Shown here in pieces: positions 63,833-64,000 of a stretch of DNA of 64,000 nucleotides. A program made the position numbers and the translations under genes. Where the stretch lies: assembly GCA_963674475.2 (NCBI GenBank), contig CAXXFQ010000033.1:372001-436000 (forward strand), given 5' to 3'. Numbering within the stretch: position 1 is the stretch's first letter; each line of letters opens with the position of its first letter. The stretch comes from CAXXFQ01 sp963674475 (GTDB taxonomy: Bacteria; Planctomycetota; Planctomycetia; Pirellulales; Thermoguttaceae). A model generated the notes under the pieces. The model searched no databases, was not told where the DNA came from, and saw only the letters and a list, made by a program, of their open reading frames with translations.

Positions 63833-64000
63833 AAAAAACAGCTTTTTTCAAAAACTGACTGCGACGGCAGCAAACCGTCTGTTTTTTCAAGGGCCGTTTT
63901 CATGCGGGAAACGGGTTTCCCACTCTTTGCGGTCAAGAAAATCCGCACCCAAATAGGGACTCTTTCCCTTCCTTCTTGGCATCTGGTATGATGGGCGCCA

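Overview
The window looks like a chromosome segment of a planctomycete, probably in or near the Pirellulales/Thermoguttaceae. This rests on a DUF1559-type prepilin-like protein at the left edge, many secreted proteins of families common in that phylum, an FliA/WhiG-type sigma factor, dispersed housekeeping genes rather than long operons, and two small or unassigned proteins whose sequences I associate with planctomycetes. No rRNA, tRNA, CRISPR array, prophage or complete insertion sequence was found.

Layout. 0-9 kb: prepilin-like protein, orphan anthranilate/ADC synthase glutaminase, apolipoprotein N-acyltransferase, a large secreted TIM-barrel-like protein, an atypical Ser/Thr kinase and a DegT-family aminotransferase. 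9-21 kb: Hsp20 with an upstream tandem repeat, Maf, an RluA-family pseudouridine synthase, AmrS, a secreted GH32-like enzyme, a 3-beta-HSD-like dehydrogenase, a GAP1-like protein, a secreted protein of unknown role and a secreted amidohydrolase. 21-26 kb: rpmA, obg, an AT-rich HEPN-type gene that is probably a defence gene, and purA. 26-31 kb: a sialic-acid catabolic locus (epimerase, N-acetylneuraminate lyase, GntR/FadR regulator, secreted sialidase) with a readable promoter and a three-copy operator. 31-39 kb: archease, sigma factor, cupin, TrmH-type methyltransferase and a rimO-pgsA-CPBP protease-decarboxylase run. 39-46 kb: rpoD, a DUF5009/HGSNAT-like membrane protein, a RimI-like acetyltransferase and a Tat-exported flavoprotein. 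46-64 kb: ispD, tyrS, an AlaC-like aminotransferase with carA, an FGGY kinase, glycerate 2-kinase, ligA, two translationally coupled acyltransferases, tex and small conserved proteins.

The most unusual content is not a gene. At least eight intergenic sites carry related modular hairpin elements. One family (A-B-C-D: an A-rich tract, GATTGC-GAA-GCAATC, CCAAAAAGTTTTTGG, a GGGGAAAC..GTTTCCCC palindrome and a terminator-like GC hairpin) lies directly after stop codons, in the same orientation as the gene before it. A second family (F-E: ACCAACGGGAGCGGGTT plus GGTGC-GGAA-GCACC) also occurs after genes and forms the immediate leaders of obg and tyrS. One copy supplies the stop codon of the FGGY kinase and has probably truncated it. 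At two convergent gene pairs the families are arranged as mirror images, one for each gene. I do not recognise these as a described element.
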